Of a DNA stretch of 64,000 bases, positions 54,272-63,498 are shown one piece after another. Made by a program: the position numbers and the translations under genes. Within the stretch, counting starts at the first letter, position 1. Each line of letters starts with the position of its first letter. The notes below the pieces were generated by a model, which worked only from the letters and a program-made list of their open reading frames with translations, had not been told where the DNA came from and made no database searches. Source of the DNA: Microbacterium sp. SORGH_AS_0862 (GTDB taxonomy: Bacteria; Actinomycetota; Actinomycetes; Actinomycetales; Microbacteriaceae); assembly GCF_030818795.1 (NCBI RefSeq), contig NZ_JAUTAY010000001.1:3440870-3504869 (forward strand). The letters run 5' to 3'.

Positions 54272-54305
54272 AGGGGTATGCCTTTCAAAAGCGGGACGAG
54301 CGAGC

Positions 54306-54902
54306 TCAGTGCTCTGCGTCGTCGGTGCCGCGCGCGTCGGAGCGGCGGCGGAGGAAGATGATGAGTGCGAAGAGCGCGACGGCAATGCCGGCGCCGGCGG
54401 CGCCGATGAACGCGATGCGCAGCGCTCCGGCGTTCTCCTGACCGGCCTCGTCGACCGTCGGCTCGTCTGACTGCGCCGCCTGGCCGTCGGCGCTCGGCGC
54501 CGTCGGCTGCGCCGTGTGCTCGAGAGGCGGCCCGTCGCCGATCGTGAACGGGACGGTGCCCGCGATCGGATGCCCGTCCGACGACACCACGCGCCACCGC
54601 ACCTCGTATCCTGCGGCCGGCATGTCCGGCTGTAGATCGACGGTGACGGTCGACCCGTCCAGCACCGGCTCGGTGGCCGCCCAGTCATGCCCTTCGGCAT
54701 CGGCGACGATCACCGCCGCGCCGGTGTCCAGCACATCGGCGGAGAAGGTCAACGTGACCTGCGTCGGAGCCTCGGTGAGTCGTTGCCCGGTCTCGGGCGT
54801 GGAGGAGAGAAGTTCATCGTGAGCGGACGCGGGGGCGGCCACCGCCAAGACGGCGGCGAACGCCACCACGATCCCCGCGACGATACGTCGCGACAGGGAC
54901 AT
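54306..54902 (-). CDS. copC: CopC-domain copper resistance protein with C-terminal anchor, 198 aa
   Basis: Signal peptide (residues 1-27, ending ASAHDELL), a CopC beta-sandwich with the N-terminal metal His and RVVSSDGHPIAGTVPFTI, a Pro/Glu linker, and a C-terminal membrane helix with a basic stop (FLRRRSD). It binds copper outside the cell. CopD is not encoded beside it; the polytopic protein upstream may serve instead. Confidence 0.92.
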   Translation of the reverse strand: MSLSRRIVAGIVVAFAAVLAVAAPASAHDELLSSTPETGQRLTEAPTQVTLTFSADVLDTGAAVIVADAEGHDWAATEPVLDGSTVTVDLQPDMPAAGYEVRWRVVSSDGHPIAGTVPFTIGDGPPLEHTAQPTAPSADGQAAQSDEPTVDEAGQENAGALRIAFIGAAGAGIAVALFALIIFLRRRSDARGTDDAEH

Positions 54903-55010
54903 GGGACACCTTTCGACAGCGGCGCGCGCAGGCGCCGCACCACACGGGACGCCTGTCTCGACGACAGGCGGAAGCGCAGCACACGACGCGAGCGCGTCGT
55001 GACAGCGTGA

Positions 55011-55628
55011 TCAGACCGTGTGAAGTCGCGGTGGGCCGCGACGGGCGATGTCTCGGAGGAAGAGCCTCTGACGGGGCCGACGTTGCTGCGCGCAGGCGAC
55101 GGACGAGAAGCGCGGAGCGTCGGCTTCGACGTCCGCGACGACGAGGGCCAAGCGGATGCGGAGGCGCCCGACCAGCGTGCGCGTCAACTCGATGAGCGCA
55201 CGAACGCAACGTTCCCCGCGGTGCAGCGCGAGGATCGTCACGGCGGCGGCGACGGCGTGCCCGAGCCACATCGCCGGATCGCCGTGGAGAGCATCGATCG
55301 TCCCGACGCTCGACGTCGGCGGCGCGTCACCCATGCCGTGCATCGCGTGATGCTCCTGCCCCATACCGGGCACGGCGAAGGACCCGAGGACGAAGAGGGT
55401 GTGGAACAGTGCCTGACTGAGCAGGACGGCCGCCGACAGGCGCCATACCGAGAGGCGACGCCCTGTGAGGACCGTGCAGACGGCGAGCGACAACACGAAG
55501 GGGATCAGGATGCCGAGCCACCCCGGCACCGCACCGCCGGCGCTGACGTGCGAGAGGAGCGCGACGAAGGTCGCCACGGCCGCAGACGTCGTCCCGCGCA
55601 GCAGGCGGGGAAGACGGGAACGGCGCAC
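55011..55628 (-). CDS. Polytopic membrane protein with His/Met-rich loop, 205 aa
   Basis: Four helices (about 15-35, 36-55, 62-85, 120-140). The loop after the third reads GMGQEHHAMHGMG, a likely copper-binding site. Followed by copC after 108 bases, so it probably opens the copper cluster. No family recognised. GTG start at 55628; the C-terminal 65 residues are Arg-rich. Confidence 0.65.
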   Translation of the reverse strand: MRRSRLPRLLRGTTSAAVATFVALLSHVSAGGAVPGWLGILIPFVLSLAVCTVLTGRRLSVWRLSAAVLLSQALFHTLFVLGSFAVPGMGQEHHAMHGMGDAPPTSSVGTIDALHGDPAMWLGHAVAAAVTILALHRGERCVRALIELTRTLVGRLRIRLALVVADVEADAPRFSSVACAQQRRPRQRLFLRDIARRGPPRLHTV

Positions 55629-55676
55629 GACCCTATTGTTGCAGCCGGTCGGAGATGCCTCACCCCACGTCGGTGG

Positions 55677-58676
55677 TCACCCGTAGAACTGCTTCTCGAA
55701 CACGCGCCGCGACAGGCGGGCCGCCCGCATCCAGTCCTCCTCGACACGCGATGCCGAACGCGGCGGATACTCCAAGAGCCGTCCGATGCCGTCGAGGCGG
55801 CGGCGGTCGGCAGGGAGGACATCACTCGTCTGCGCCGACAACAGGGTGTTGGCCGAACGCAGGCGACTGGCGAGCCGCCAGGCCTCGTGCAGGCGTGGAA
55901 CGGCACTCTCGGGCAGAAGCCCCGCTTCTCCGGCCGTGCGCAGTGCGTCCGTCGTCGAGGTCGTGCGCAGCGCCGGCACGGCGTGTGCGTGTTGCAGCTG
56001 CAGCAGCTGGACGAGCCACTCCACGTCGCTGAGCCCGCCGGGACCGAGCTTGAGATGGCGCGACGGATCGACGCCCTGCGGAAGCCGCTCGCTCTCGACC
56101 CGCGCCTTGATGCGCTTGATCTCACGGACGCCCTGCGGGTCGGCGCGCACGGGGTACCGCACGCGGTCGGCCAGCGCCGTGAACGCGTCGATGAGCTTCA
56201 CGCTGCCCGCGACGCCGCGGGCGCGAAGCAGGGCCTGCGCCTCCCACGACAGCGACCACCGACCGTAGTACTCCGCGTACGAGTCCAGCGACCGCACGAG
56301 CGGACCGTTGCGTCCCTCCGGGCGCAGGTCCGCGTCGAGATCGAGCGGAACGCGGTGATCCTCGGAATGGGTGCGCAGACCCTGAACGAGCTTCAGCGAC
56401 AGCGCGTGCGCACGTTCCGGGTCGACGCCGTTCGCCCGGTAGACGTACAGCACGTCCGCATCCGAGCCGAAACCGAGCTCGCGCCCGCCGAAGCGCCCCA
56501 TCGCGATGACCGAGAAGTCGAGCGCGTCGTCTTCGGGCGGCACGGCCTCACGACGCACGGCACGTAGCGTCGCCTGGATCGTGACCTCGGTGATCGTGCT
56601 GAGCGAGTCGGCGAGCTCCTCGATCGTGAGCACACCCAGAACGGCAGCCATCGCCGTGCGCAGCAGCTCCCGTCGTCGCAGCGCGCGAACGAACGGCATC
56701 GCGTCGTCGAGGCTGTCATGCCGCGTCTGGATCGCGCGGGCCTCCGTCTGCAGGGCGACGCCGCTGCGCGGGCGCAGGAGTTCGGGGTCGTCCAGCCAGG
56801 CCGCCGCTTCCGGGATCCACTCCATGAGCTCGCCGATGTAGCGAGAGCCCGACAGCACGCGGGTGAGACTCTCGGCCGCCGCCGACGAGTCCCGCAGCAG
56901 ACGCAGGAACCACGGGGTGTCCCCCAGCCGCTCGCTGATGCGGCGGAAGGCGAGCAGGCCGTAATCGGGGTCGACGCCGTCGGCGAACCACCGGATCATG
57001 ATCGGCATGAGGTGGCGCTGGATCGTGGCCTTGCGGCTGATCCCGCTCGTCAGCGCCGCGATGTGCCGGAGCGCTCCGGCCGGGTCCTGGAAACCGATGG
57101 CCGCCAGACGATCGTGCGCCTGCGCGGCAGACAACGTGCGCTCTCCCTCCGGGAGGGCTGCGACGGCGGAGAGGAGCGGTCGGTAGAACAGGCGCACGTG
57201 GATGTCGCGCACCTCGCGTTTCACCCGCTCCCACTCGGCGGTGACTCCGGCGGCGCTGTCGGCGACGCCGCTCGCGCGCGCGAGCACGCGGCGATCGTCG
57301 TCCTTCTCCGGCATGAGGTGGGTGCGACGAAGGCCGCGCAGCTGCAATCGGTGCTCGAGCACACGGAGGAACCGATAGTCGCGAGCGAAGGCCGCCGCCT
57401 CGGCGCGCCCGATGTAGCCCTCAGCGACGAGCGCATCCAATGCGTCCAGTGTGCCCCGCTGGCGAATGCGGTCGTCGGTGAGCCCGTGCACGAGCTGGAG
57501 CAGCTGCACGGTGAACTCGATGTCGCGGATGCCGCCGGGCCCGAGCTTGATCTGCAGCGGCACCTCGTGCGCCGGGATGTGGTCCGTCACGCGCTCGCGC
57601 ATCCGCTGCACGCTGTCGACGAAGTTCTCGCGGGCGGCGCTCGTCCACACCTTGGGCTGTACCGCGGCGACGTACTCGCGACCGAGATCCAGATCGCCGG
57701 CGAGCGGCCGCGCCTTCAGGAGCGCCTGGAACTCCCAACTGCCCGCCCAACGGTCGTAGTACGACAGGTGGGACTCGAGGGTGCGCACCAGAGCGCCCTG
57801 CTTGCCCTCGGGTCGCAGGTTCGCGTCGACCTCCCACAGAGGCGGTTCGATCTCGATCCCCGAGATTCCCTGCATGGTCTGCACGGCGAGGCGCGTCGCG
57901 ATGTCGATGATGCGACTGGCGCCCCACTCCTCCTCGGCGCCCTCGGCGGCACCGCACACGAAGATGACATCGACGTCGCTGACATAGTTCAGTTCGCGTG
58001 CGCCGGTCTTGCCCATGCCGATGATCGAGAGCCGGGTGGCCGCGACCTGTTCCCGGGGGAACAGACCTCCGGGTCTGCCCTGCGAAATGCGGGTGCGGGC
58101 CACGCTCAGCGATGCCTCGAGCGCGGCGCCCGCCGCATCCGCGAGGGCAGCCGCGACCTCGGGCAGCACATCGATCGCATCCGGCGCCCGCAGATCGAAG
58201 GCCGCGATGCGTGCCAGCAGCCGACGGTAGCGCACGCGCAGTGCGACCCACGCGGACTCGTCCCCGGATGAGGCGAAGCCGTCCTGCGCCCCGACCGACT
58301 CCTGCAGATCTCGCTGCATCTCATCGGCGCGCGGCAGGATCTCGCCCGCGGTCGCGAGGTCTGCGAGTTCTTCCGGGTGGCGCAGGTAGAACTCACCGAA
58401 ACCATCCGACGCGCCGAGCAGCAGCCAGAAGACCCGGCGCGCGTGCGGGTCGCGCAAGGTCGCCGTGACCGCATCGGGATTGCGCCGGGCGATCCTGCTC
58501 GCGCTGCGCAGCGCGCCGTCGGGATCGGCGGCGAAGCCGAGATCGGCGATCACCTCGGAGCGGCCGAGCGCCAGCAGCTCGACGAGCTCATCGAACGCCC
58601 GCTCCGCCGCGTCGAGGTCGCCGAGTCCGAGCCGGACGAGGTCCGTTCGGCTCGAGGAGCGCTCCGTGCCGGCCAT
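55677..58676 (-). CDS. glnE: Bifunctional glutamine synthetase adenylyltransferase/adenylyl-removing enzyme, 999 aa
   Basis: Adenylylates and deadenylylates GlnA. Two nucleotidyltransferase domains: the first with MGKTGARELNYVSDVDVIFV (about 215-240) and the second with MGRFGGRELGFGSDADVLYV (about 730), each followed by a helical GlnD-PII-uridylyl-like region. The Asp-x-Asp metal motifs are intact in both. Seven bases after glnA2, so the two are cotranscribed. Confidence 0.95.
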   Translation of the reverse strand: MAGTERSSSRTDLVRLGLGDLDAAERAFDELVELLALGRSEVIADLGFAADPDGALRSASRIARRNPDAVTATLRDPHARRVFWLLLGASDGFGEFYLRHPEELADLATAGEILPRADEMQRDLQESVGAQDGFASSGDESAWVALRVRYRRLLARIAAFDLRAPDAIDVLPEVAAALADAAGAALEASLSVARTRISQGRPGGLFPREQVAATRLSIIGMGKTGARELNYVSDVDVIFVCGAAEGAEEEWGASRIIDIATRLAVQTMQGISGIEIEPPLWEVDANLRPEGKQGALVRTLESHLSYYDRWAGSWEFQALLKARPLAGDLDLGREYVAAVQPKVWTSAARENFVDSVQRMRERVTDHIPAHEVPLQIKLGPGGIRDIEFTVQLLQLVHGLTDDRIRQRGTLDALDALVAEGYIGRAEAAAFARDYRFLRVLEHRLQLRGLRRTHLMPEKDDDRRVLARASGVADSAAGVTAEWERVKREVRDIHVRLFYRPLLSAVAALPEGERTLSAAQAHDRLAAIGFQDPAGALRHIAALTSGISRKATIQRHLMPIMIRWFADGVDPDYGLLAFRRISERLGDTPWFLRLLRDSSAAAESLTRVLSGSRYIGELMEWIPEAAAWLDDPELLRPRSGVALQTEARAIQTRHDSLDDAMPFVRALRRRELLRTAMAAVLGVLTIEELADSLSTITEVTIQATLRAVRREAVPPEDDALDFSVIAMGRFGGRELGFGSDADVLYVYRANGVDPERAHALSLKLVQGLRTHSEDHRVPLDLDADLRPEGRNGPLVRSLDSYAEYYGRWSLSWEAQALLRARGVAGSVKLIDAFTALADRVRYPVRADPQGVREIKRIKARVESERLPQGVDPSRHLKLGPGGLSDVEWLVQLLQLQHAHAVPALRTTSTTDALRTAGEAGLLPESAVPRLHEAWRLASRLRSANTLLSAQTSDVLPADRRRLDGIGRLLEYPPRSASRVEEDWMRAARLSRRVFEKQFYG

Positions 58677-58683
58677 CGCCGGC

Positions 58684-60021
58684 TCAGAGCATCTCGAGGT
58701 TGCTCTGCAGCTCGAAGGGCGTCACCTGCGAACGGTAGCCCGCCCACTCGCGGCGCTTGTTGGCGAGCACGTAGGTGAACACGGTCTCGCCCAGTGTCTC
58801 GGCGACGAGCTCCGACTCCTCCATGTACTGCAACGCCTGATCGAGGCTCGCGGGAAGCGGCGCGTACCCGAGCGCGCGGCGCTCGGAATCCGTGAGCGAC
58901 CACACGTTGTCCTCGGCCTCCGGCGGCAGCTCGTAGCCCTCCTCGATGCCCTTGAGGCCGGCGGCCAGCATCAGGGCGTACGCGAGGTACGGGTTGGCGG
59001 CCGAGTCGAGGGCACGGTACTCCACGCGCGAGGAGCCGCCCTTGTTGGGCTTGTAGAGCGGCACGCGCACGAGCGCCGAACGGTTGTTGTGGCCCCAGCT
59101 GATGAAGCTGGGCGCCTCGTCGCCGCCCCACAGGCGCTTGTACGAGTTCACGAACTGGTTCGTGACGGCCGAGATCTCGTTGGCGTGACGCAGCAGGCCG
59201 GCGATGAACTGACGGCCGACCTTGGAGAGCTGGTACTGCGCGCCCTCTTCGTAGAACGCGTTGCGGTCACCCTCGAACAGCGACATGTGCGTGTGCATAC
59301 CGCTGCCCGGCTGCCCGCTGAGCGGCTTCGGCATGAAGGTCGCGTAGACGCCCTGCTCGATCGCCACCTCCTTGATGACCGTGCGGAACGTCATGATGTT
59401 GTCGGCCGTGGCCAGCGCATCGGCGTAGCGCAGGTCGATCTCGTTCTGCCCCGGACCGCCCTCGTGGTGGCTGAACTCGACGGAGATGCCGAGGTCTTCC
59501 AGCATCCGCACCGAGCGGCGACGGAAGTCGTGTGCCGTTCCTCCGGGAACGTTGTCGAAGTAGCCTGCGGAATCGACCGGCTCGGGGCCATCGGGGCCGT
59601 AGGTGGAGGACTTGAGCAGGTAGAACTCGATCTCCGGATGCGTGTAGAACGTGAATCCCGCATCCGAGGCCTTCGCGAGCGTGCGCTTGAGGACGTGACG
59701 CGGGTCGGCGACGGCCGGCTGGCCGTCGGGCGTCGTGATGTCGCAGAACATGCGCGCGGTCGGGTCGATCTCGCCGCGCCACGGCAGGATCTGGAACGTC
59801 GTGGGATCCGGGTGGGCGAGCAGGTCGGACTCGAACGTGCGCGTGAGGCCTTCGATCGCGGAACCGTCGAAACCGAGGCCCTCGGTGAAGGCTCCCTCGA
59901 CCTCGGCGGGGGCGATCGCCACCGACTTCAGCGTTCCGATCACGTCGGTGAACCAGAGGCGGATGAACTTGACGCCGCGCTCTTCGATCGTGCGCAGTAC
60001 GAAATCGCGCTGCTTGTCCAT
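58684..60021 (-). CDS. glnA2: Glutamine synthetase, GSI-alpha (GlnA2-like), 445 aa
   Basis: Second type I glutamine synthetase: EGLGFDGSAIEGL latch, HHEGGPGQNEIDLRY, KPLSGQPGSGMHTH. It lacks the 25-residue insert and the adenylylation Tyr (WSLTDSERR stands where LYELPPEE is in GlnA), so it is not controlled by GlnE despite being in the same operon. The ATG at 60021 is preceded by GGGAGGAAAA. Confidence 0.95.
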   Translation of the reverse strand: MDKQRDFVLRTIEERGVKFIRLWFTDVIGTLKSVAIAPAEVEGAFTEGLGFDGSAIEGLTRTFESDLLAHPDPTTFQILPWRGEIDPTARMFCDITTPDGQPAVADPRHVLKRTLAKASDAGFTFYTHPEIEFYLLKSSTYGPDGPEPVDSAGYFDNVPGGTAHDFRRRSVRMLEDLGISVEFSHHEGGPGQNEIDLRYADALATADNIMTFRTVIKEVAIEQGVYATFMPKPLSGQPGSGMHTHMSLFEGDRNAFYEEGAQYQLSKVGRQFIAGLLRHANEISAVTNQFVNSYKRLWGGDEAPSFISWGHNNRSALVRVPLYKPNKGGSSRVEYRALDSAANPYLAYALMLAAGLKGIEEGYELPPEAEDNVWSLTDSERRALGYAPLPASLDQALQYMEESELVAETLGETVFTYVLANKRREWAGYRSQVTPFELQSNLEML

Positions 60022-60082
60022 GCTTTTCCTCCCGGCCCCACAGGGCCCGATCACGTGATGGGGGTGCGCTCCGAGAGGCGCG

Positions 60083-60268
60083 TCAGTCGTTTTCGAGGGC
60101 GTCGTCAGCCGCCCACTGCGCGGAGCGCTGCTTGATCAACTCGGGGGCGTTCGCCGCCTCTTCCGCGGTGTCGAACGGACCGGCGCGGTCGATCGCCGGG
60201 GACTCGAAACCTCGCTCCACCTCGCCGGTGGTGAGGTTGTACCAGTACTTCTCGCTGTCTTCGCTCAC
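60083..60268 (-). CDS. Short SPOR-like hypothetical protein, 61 aa
   Basis: Begins MSEDSEKYWYNLTTGEVERG, with GPFDTAEEAANAPE, the pattern of short actinobacterial proteins often named SPOR-domain or, wrongly, methionine aminopeptidase. Soluble and acidic. GTG start with GAGGAG seven bases upstream. Cotranscribed toward glnA2 is possible (61-base gap). Function unknown. Confidence 0.78.
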   Translation of the reverse strand: MSEDSEKYWYNLTTGEVERGFESPAIDRAGPFDTAEEAANAPELIKQRSAQWAADDALEND

Positions 60269-60336
60269 GGCAGACTCCTCATCGCTCTCGAGACGATCCT
60301 ACTGATCGCGACCCGTGTGCTGGATAGGCTGAAACC

Positions 60337-61134
60337 ATGGCAGCACAGAAGTCTCGCGCGGTGGGTATCGACATCGGCGGAACCGGTATCAAGGGTGGAA
60401 TCGTCGACCTCGACAAGGGCGAGCTGATCAGCGACCGGATCAAGGTGTCCACACCTTCCGGCGCAGAGCCGAAGGACGTTCTGGCTGCCGTGCGCAGCGT
60501 GCTCGACACGCTCGAGGTCGCGGACTCCGACTACCCGCTCGGCGTGGCCTTCCCCGCGATCGTCAAGAACGGTCGCACGCTGTCGGCGGCGAACGTGTCC
60601 GACAAGTGGATCGACTTCCCCGCCGAGGAGTTCTTCGAGGAGGGGCTCGGCCGCGACATCCACTTCGCCAACGACGCGGATGTGGCCGGCGTCGCCGAGA
60701 TGCGCTTCGGTGCCGCGAAGGGCGTCGACGGACTCACGATCCTCACGACCCTCGGCACCGGTATCGGATCGGCCGTCATCTACAACGACGTCCTCATCCC
60801 CAACAGCGAACTCGGCCACCTACAGCGTGCGAAGCACGGCAAGGATGCCGAGGCGTACGCCGCCTACTCCGCCATGGAGCGCGACGAGCTGAGCTGGGAA
60901 GCGTGGGCCGAACGCCTGCAGTGGTACTACTCGCACGTCGAGTTCCTGTTCAGCCCCGACCTGTTCATCGTCGGCGGCGGGGTGTCCAAGCACGCGGACA
61001 AGTTCCTGCACCTGCTCGATCTCCGCACGCCGATCGTCCCCGCCGTACACCGCAACAACGCCGGGATCATCGGCGCGGCAGCGCTCTCGCTGGGCGTCGA
61101 GCCGGATCTCGAGGAGACCGTCACCGGTCAGTGA
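60337..61134 (+). CDS. ppgK: Polyphosphate glucokinase, 265 aa
   Basis: ROK-family kinase that phosphorylates glucose from polyphosphate (and ATP). N-terminal phosphate loop VGIDIGGTGIKGG, sugar-binding FANDADVAGVAE with the catalytic Asp, GTGIGSAVI, and the C-terminal HRNNAGIIGAA. No zinc Cys motif, which is usual for PpgK. The next small gene follows 18 bases downstream. Confidence 0.93.
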   Translation: MAAQKSRAVGIDIGGTGIKGGIVDLDKGELISDRIKVSTPSGAEPKDVLAAVRSVLDTLEVADSDYPLGVAFPAIVKNGRTLSAANVSDKWIDFPAEEFFEEGLGRDIHFANDADVAGVAEMRFGAAKGVDGLTILTTLGTGIGSAVIYNDVLIPNSELGHLQRAKHGKDAEAYAAYSAMERDELSWEAWAERLQWYYSHVEFLFSPDLFIVGGGVSKHADKFLHLLDLRTPIVPAVHRNNAGIIGAAALSLGVEPDLEETVTGQ

Positions 61135-61152
61135 CCGGCCGGCACCGGCACG

Positions 61153-61437
61153 ATGGGCGACACCCCCTTGGAGCAGTCCCTCCGCGAGCTCAACACGCTG
61201 CTCGCCTCGGTGGGCGAGACCTACTGGGCGCAGTGGGCGGCGCGCGCCGCCGACCGCATCGCCTTGGGTGGCGATCCCCGCGATGTGCGCGGCGTGTTCG
61301 GCGGGATGGGCAGCTTCAGCGATCTGATCATCCATCCGGCCAACGGGCACGCCGTCACCGACGATCAGGTCGCCGCGGTGAACCGGCGGCTCGACGAACT
61401 CCGCCAGAGGATCTACGCCCAGTCGCACGCGGTCTAG
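61153..61437 (+). CDS. Small conserved hypothetical protein, 94 aa
   Basis: Mostly helical protein: LEQSLRELNTLLASVGETYWAQWAARAADRI then a Gly-rich turn (GGDPRDVRGVFGGMGSF) and a helical end. It resembles immunity-like DUF6966 proteins in the WAxWxxxA helix pattern, but this is not certain. Likely cotranscribed with ppgK. Confidence 0.65.
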   Translation: MGDTPLEQSLRELNTLLASVGETYWAQWAARAADRIALGGDPRDVRGVFGGMGSFSDLIIHPANGHAVTDDQVAAVNRRLDELRQRIYAQSHAV

Positions 61438-61451
61438 GTCTGCGGCGGGCG

Positions 61452-61822
61452 GGGCGAATGGGCCGGCCTGTACGCCGGGTTCTGTCCGGGGGCTTTCGCC
61501 CCGTGGACGGTCATCTCTCTCGGCGACACGTTGCCGTGCCGCTCCAGCGGCCTACCCGGGGACTCGGCGAGCCGCGTCATCATCCCCTGTCTGGCCTTGC
61601 TCCGGACGAGGTTTACCTTGCGGGTCGTGTCACCACGACCCCGGTGGTCTCTTACACCACCCTTTCACCCTTACCCGGGCCGAAGCCCGGGCGGTCTGCT
61701 CTCTGTGGCACTGTCTCGCGGATTGCTCCGGGTGGGTGTTACCCACCGCCCTGCCCTACGGAGCCCGGACGTTCCTCGGCGCGGTTGCCCGCGACGCGAC
61801 CGTCCAGCCGACCCATTCGCGT
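61452..61822 (-). ncRNA. rnpB: RNase P RNA (class A)
   Basis: The minus strand has the conserved blocks of bacterial RNase P RNA: 5' P1 strand GCGAATGGGTCGGCTGG, the P4 region GAGGAACGTCCGGGCTCC, the GGGTAAGGGTGAAAGGGTG block, GGTGTAAGAGACCACCGG, and the 3' ACCCGGCGTACAGGCC-CCATTCGC end. P1 pairs 61812-61820 with 61454-61462. End points are set from this stem and are accurate to a few bases. This explains the 390-base stretch without protein genes. It processes tRNA 5' ends. Confidence 0.95.
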
Positions 61823-61829
61823 GTCGAGT

Positions 61830-63479
61830 CTACCGGGGGCGAACCGCATCCTCCGGCTCGTGGCGGATGACCTCGACATCCAGCGGGAAGTCGATCGGAA
61901 ACGTGCCGAACAGCAGGCGTCCGGCCGCCTCGGCGGCCTCGACCACTGCCTGCGCCGCCGCCTGCGCCTGCTCCTGCGGCGCGTGCACCATCACCTCGTC
62001 GTGAAGGAAGAAGACGAGGTGCGCACGATCCGCGAAGGCTGGGCCGGATGCGGCCGCGGGCGTGCCGGCGGCAGGTGGCAGCGCGTCGAGACGCCGCCGG
62101 ATCTCGGCGAGCCAGCACAACGCCCACTCGGCCGCCGTGCCCTGCACGACGAAGTTCCTCGTGAAGCGCCCGCGTTCCCTGGCTGCGCGCAGCGCGCCCT
62201 CGCGCACGCCCGGCTCCGCATCCGCCTCGCTGGCCCGCGACTGCAGCGCGAGCCACGGCGCCTCCGCGTCGGGCGTGCCGCGTCCGAGCCAGGTGGCCAC
62301 CCCGCGGCCGTCCTCACCGGCGACTGCCGCATCGTCGACGAGCGCCATCGCGGTCGGGAACGTCTTGCGCAGACGCGGCACGAGGCGTCCGCTGTCGCCG
62401 GTGGTCGCGCCGTACATCGCGCCGAGGACCGCATATTTGGCCTCCTCGCGGGTCGCGACCGCGCCCGTCGCGACGATCCCTTCGTAGAGGTCCCGCCCAC
62501 GTGCCGCCTCCGCCATTCGAGTGTCGCGCGACGTCGCGGCCAGCACCCGTGGCTCGAGCTGGGCCACATCCGCATCCACGATGACCCAGCCTGAATCGGG
62601 ACGCACGGCGGGACGCAACTGCCTCGGGATCTGCAGCGCTCCGCCGCCGCTCGAGGCCCATCGACCGGTCACCACGCCTGCCGGCACGTACACGGGGCGA
62701 AAGCGGTCATCGCGTACCCACTCGTCGAGCCACGCCCAGCCGTTCGCCGTGTAGAGCCTTGCGAGCTTCTTGTACTCGAGCAGTGGCTCGACGACGGGAT
62801 GCTCGACGTGTGCGAGCTCCCACTTGCTGGTCGAGCCGACCGTCAGTCCGGCTCGATGCAGCGCTCGCAGCACTCGCGGCGGCGAGTCCAGTGACAGCGA
62901 CGCGTCACCGAGCGCTGTACGCACCCGCTCGCCCACCTCGCGCATGCGCTCGGGCGCACCGCCGCCCACCGGACGACGGCCGAGCGTGTCGACCAGGATC
63001 CGCTCGTGTGTCGCGCGATGCCAGGGCAACCCGGCCGCGTGCATCTCTGCGGCGACGAGTGCGCCCGCCGATTCGGCCGTGATGAGCAGCGTCAACCGTC
63101 CCGGGTCGTGGGATGCGGCGACCACCCCCTGCTGGGCGCGCCACTCCGCCTCGACCTCATCGAGACCGAAGGCGGGTACCTCGTCGAACGCGAACAACGC
63201 CTCGCCTCCGTCCGGGACGGTCGGAGCGAGATCCCACCTGTCACTCGCGCTCCACGGCACACTCGAGGGGCTCAGCGGACTGTGGCGCAGGATGCGGCGC
63301 GCGAGCCGCACATCCCACGCCCTCGCGACGCGCTCCCCCGCCGCGAGCATCGCGGGGTAGCTCACGCCGGTGTCGGCCCACACCCATCGGGCGGGCGACG
63401 GCGCGTCGTCGGACACCTCACGGACGCCGTCCGCGGCGACGATGCGCCACGACGACGGCGTGCCATCGCGGCCGGTCAT
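61830..63479 (-). CDS. PolI-like bifunctional 3'-5' exonuclease/DNA polymerase, 549 aa
   Basis: Short family-A polymerase lacking the 5' nuclease of PolA. The C-terminal half has motif A as VIVDADVAQLEPRVLA, motif B REEAKYAVLGAMYGATTG and motif C FFLHDEVMV. The N-terminal half is a degenerate exonuclease-like domain without clear acidic triads. This compact protein is common in Microbacteriaceae in addition to full PolA; role unknown (repair or gap filling). Its stop lies eight bases before rnpB. Confidence 0.85.
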   Translation of the reverse strand: MTGRDGTPSSWRIVAADGVREVSDDAPSPARWVWADTGVSYPAMLAAGERVARAWDVRLARRILRHSPLSPSSVPWSASDRWDLAPTVPDGGEALFAFDEVPAFGLDEVEAEWRAQQGVVAASHDPGRLTLLITAESAGALVAAEMHAAGLPWHRATHERILVDTLGRRPVGGGAPERMREVGERVRTALGDASLSLDSPPRVLRALHRAGLTVGSTSKWELAHVEHPVVEPLLEYKKLARLYTANGWAWLDEWVRDDRFRPVYVPAGVVTGRWASSGGGALQIPRQLRPAVRPDSGWVIVDADVAQLEPRVLAATSRDTRMAEAARGRDLYEGIVATGAVATREEAKYAVLGAMYGATTGDSGRLVPRLRKTFPTAMALVDDAAVAGEDGRGVATWLGRGTPDAEAPWLALQSRASEADAEPGVREGALRAARERGRFTRNFVVQGTAAEWALCWLAEIRRRLDALPPAAGTPAAASGPAFADRAHLVFFLHDEVMVHAPQEQAQAAAQAVVEAAEAAGRLLFGTFPIDFPLDVEVIRHEPEDAVRPR

Positions 63480-63498
63480 CTCATCCGACCGCGGCGGA

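Noticed and set aside
61441..61829. Small plus-strand open frames over the RNase P region
   Set aside because: The stretch is fully explained by the conserved blocks of RNase P RNA on the minus strand.
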